From Desulfosarcina ovata subsp. ovata (lineage in GTDB: Bacteria > Desulfobacterota > Desulfobacteria > Desulfobacterales > Desulfosarcinaceae), in NCBI RefSeq assembly GCF_009689005.1, contig NZ_AP021879.1, positions 4,890,652 to 4,954,651 of the forward strand: a stretch of DNA of 64,000 bases. The letters are read 5' to 3'. The notes beneath the pieces were generated by a model. The model saw only the letters and a program-made list of their open reading frames with translations. It ran no database searches and was not told the origin of the DNA. The translations under genes were made by a program, and so were the position numbers. The stretch's first letter is position 1; each line of letters opens with the position of its first letter. Shown in pieces: positions 62,947 through 64,000 of the stretch.

Positions 62947-64000
62947 GCCGGTCCGCCCGCACGGCCAGCGCCTATCACCGGTTGACCGGCTACCGGCGTG
63001 GCCGACTGACGCCCCATGCCCTGGATTGGGCCCATCAGCCGCGTCCGAGAAAACCATACCCGCAATTGGCCCGGATCCCGTTTCCCACCGATCTGAGCAT
63101 GCCGGAGATGGACTATGCCGATCTGGTATGCCAAGCCGGTCAATCGGTGCCGGCGCCTCAAACGGATCTGGATCTGAACACCCTGGCGGCCCTTTTTCAC
63201 CTGACCCATGCCGTGACCGCCCGCAGCATGCACGGGGACCAGCCGTTTTACTATCGCAGCATCGCTTCGGCCGGCGCCCTCTATCCTTTTGAAATGTACC
63301 TGGCCGTTCACGACGTTCAAGGGGTTGCGGCTGGGGTTTACCACTACGATCTTTTCGATTTCGCCCTGACCCGCCTGCGCGAAGGGGCGGTGCCGTTGAC
63401 GCCCTCCTCCGCCAGGCGCGTTGCGGCCACCATTTACATCAGCGGCATTTTTTTTCGCAGCGCCTGGAAGTACAGAGGCCGGGCCTATCGGTATGTGCTG
63501 CTGGATGCCGGGCACCTGCTGGAGAACCTGCGCCTGGCCCTGACGGCCCTGGGGCTGGGCTTTTGCGTTCATACGGATTTCGATGACGCCCGCGTCGCGG
63601 CCCTGTTGGGACTGGATGAGGGCCGGGAGGGCGGGCTGGTTTGCGTTCATCTTTTTTCCAGTGAGGGGGGAAAGGGCAGGCTTGCCCCGGTCGCCGACCC
63701 ATCCCCGTTGCCCAACGATATCCGCGACGCATCGAGAGTCTCCGCCAGGGAGGTGACCTACACTGAAATTCAGGAGATCCATCGTGCCGGTTATGGACCC
63801 GCGCCGACAGCCACCGGAAGGGAGCGCCAGCCTGTCAGCCCCGGCTGGCATCCCCGGACATGGATCGATCTGCCACCATCGTCACCCGCCGGGCATACGG
63901 ACTACGCACGGCTATTGTGGCAGCGCCGCTCGCGGCGGAATTTCGTTTCCCAATCCATATCCATGGACCACCTGGCCGCTTTTCTGGATCCGATGGCCAC
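62943..64000 (+). CDS. SagB-type nitroreductase family protein (3' end outside window)
   Basis: 352 codons are visible from ATG 62943, which overlaps the epimerase stop (ATGA). A first SagB/ThcOx-like FMN domain (RSMHGDQPFYYRSIASAGALYP, GVYHYDLFDFALTRLREG, LLDAGHLLENLRLALTALGLG) is followed by the start of a second one (LLWQRRSRRNFVSQSISMDHL), so the protein is a tandem duplicate. Such oxidoreductases use FMN; the substrate is unknown. Confidence 0.85.
   Translation, partial: MSRSARTASAYHRLTGYRRGRLTPHALDWAHQPRPRKPYPQLARIPFPTDLSMPEMDYADLVCQAGQSVPAPQTDLDLNTLAALFHLTHAVTARSMHGDQPFYYRSIASAGALYPFEMYLAVHDVQGVAAGVYHYDLFDFALTRLREGAVPLTPSSARRVAATIYISGIFFRSAWKYRGRAYRYVLLDAGHLLENLRLALTALGLGFCVHTDFDDARVAALLGLDEGREGGLVCVHLFSSEGGKGRLAPVADPSPLPNDIRDASRVSAREVTYTEIQEIHRAGYGPAPTATGRERQPVSPGWHPRTWIDLPPSSPAGHTDYARLLWQRRSRRNFVSQSISMDHLAAFLDPMA

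Overview
The window is GC-rich chromosomal DNA of a strictly anaerobic, probably sulfate-reducing Desulfobacterota bacterium (Desulfosarcina-like). This is inferred from a flavodiiron rubredoxin:oxygen oxidoreductase, rubredoxins, desulfoferrodoxin, rubrerythrin, class III and multihaem cytochromes c, a glycyl-radical enzyme, tungstate uptake and ADP-forming acyl-CoA synthetase. I recognised no rRNA, tRNA or CRISPR array.

Layout. 1-5.4 kb: a sensor kinase cut by the left edge, an M16C peptidase and a small winged-helix protein, all on the minus strand. 5.9-11.9 kb: a plus-strand operon for hydroxyproline breakdown (glycyl-radical activase, trans-4-hydroxy-L-proline dehydratase HypD, FadR-type regulator, pyrroline-carboxylate reductase, trans-3-hydroxy-L-proline dehydratase). 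It is followed by a decayed fragment of a tungstate-binding protein gene and a pentahaem cytochrome.

13.7-27.7 kb is the standout accessory region. It holds four large NACHT-NTPase proteins, each ending in a formylglycine-generating-enzyme (FGE/SUMF1) fold whose last ~40 residues are hypervariable. The variable codons mostly change at positions 1 and 2 and keep position 3, as expected when AAC/AAT template codons are rewritten by a diversity-generating retroelement (DGR). A nearly constant tract follows, runs through the stop codons into non-coding DNA and contains an inverted repeat. No reverse transcriptase or template repeat is visible, so any DGR core must act from elsewhere. Only one of the four genes (16320-20039, metallophosphatase-NACHT-FGE) looks intact. 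The others have an N-terminal loss, an internal deletion with frameshift, or an amber codon at a conserved Trp. The same region carries one full REP-associated tyrosine transposase (RAYT), two internally deleted copies, and many REP/REPIN palindromes.

27.8-41.4 kb: a methyltransferase; a tungstate ABC transporter (wtpABC) behind a palindromic promoter; M20 amidohydrolase, ADP-forming acyl-CoA synthetase and enoyl-CoA hydratase genes; then a membrane polyferredoxin / Tat aldo-keto reductase / DUF362 / DUF6599-like group. 41.7-48 kb: a TIR-domain protein, a first cytochrome bd operon with a small membrane subunit, CsaA, a GntR regulator and a TolC-type lipoprotein. Two families of small inverted-repeat elements lie here, one apparently nested in the other.

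48.4-62 kb is an oxygen and oxidative-stress region: DsrE-like protein, ferredoxin, flavodiiron protein, two rubredoxins, an FMN-reductase/phosphatase fusion, a second cytochrome bd operon, flavodoxin, desulfoferrodoxin, rubrerythrin, ferritin-like protein, thiol peroxidase and thioredoxin 2. An AT-rich IS4-family element with 15-bp ends and a 9-bp target duplication has split a triheme cytochrome c gene here. The window ends with an NAD-dependent epimerase and a SagB-type nitroreductase cut by the right edge.
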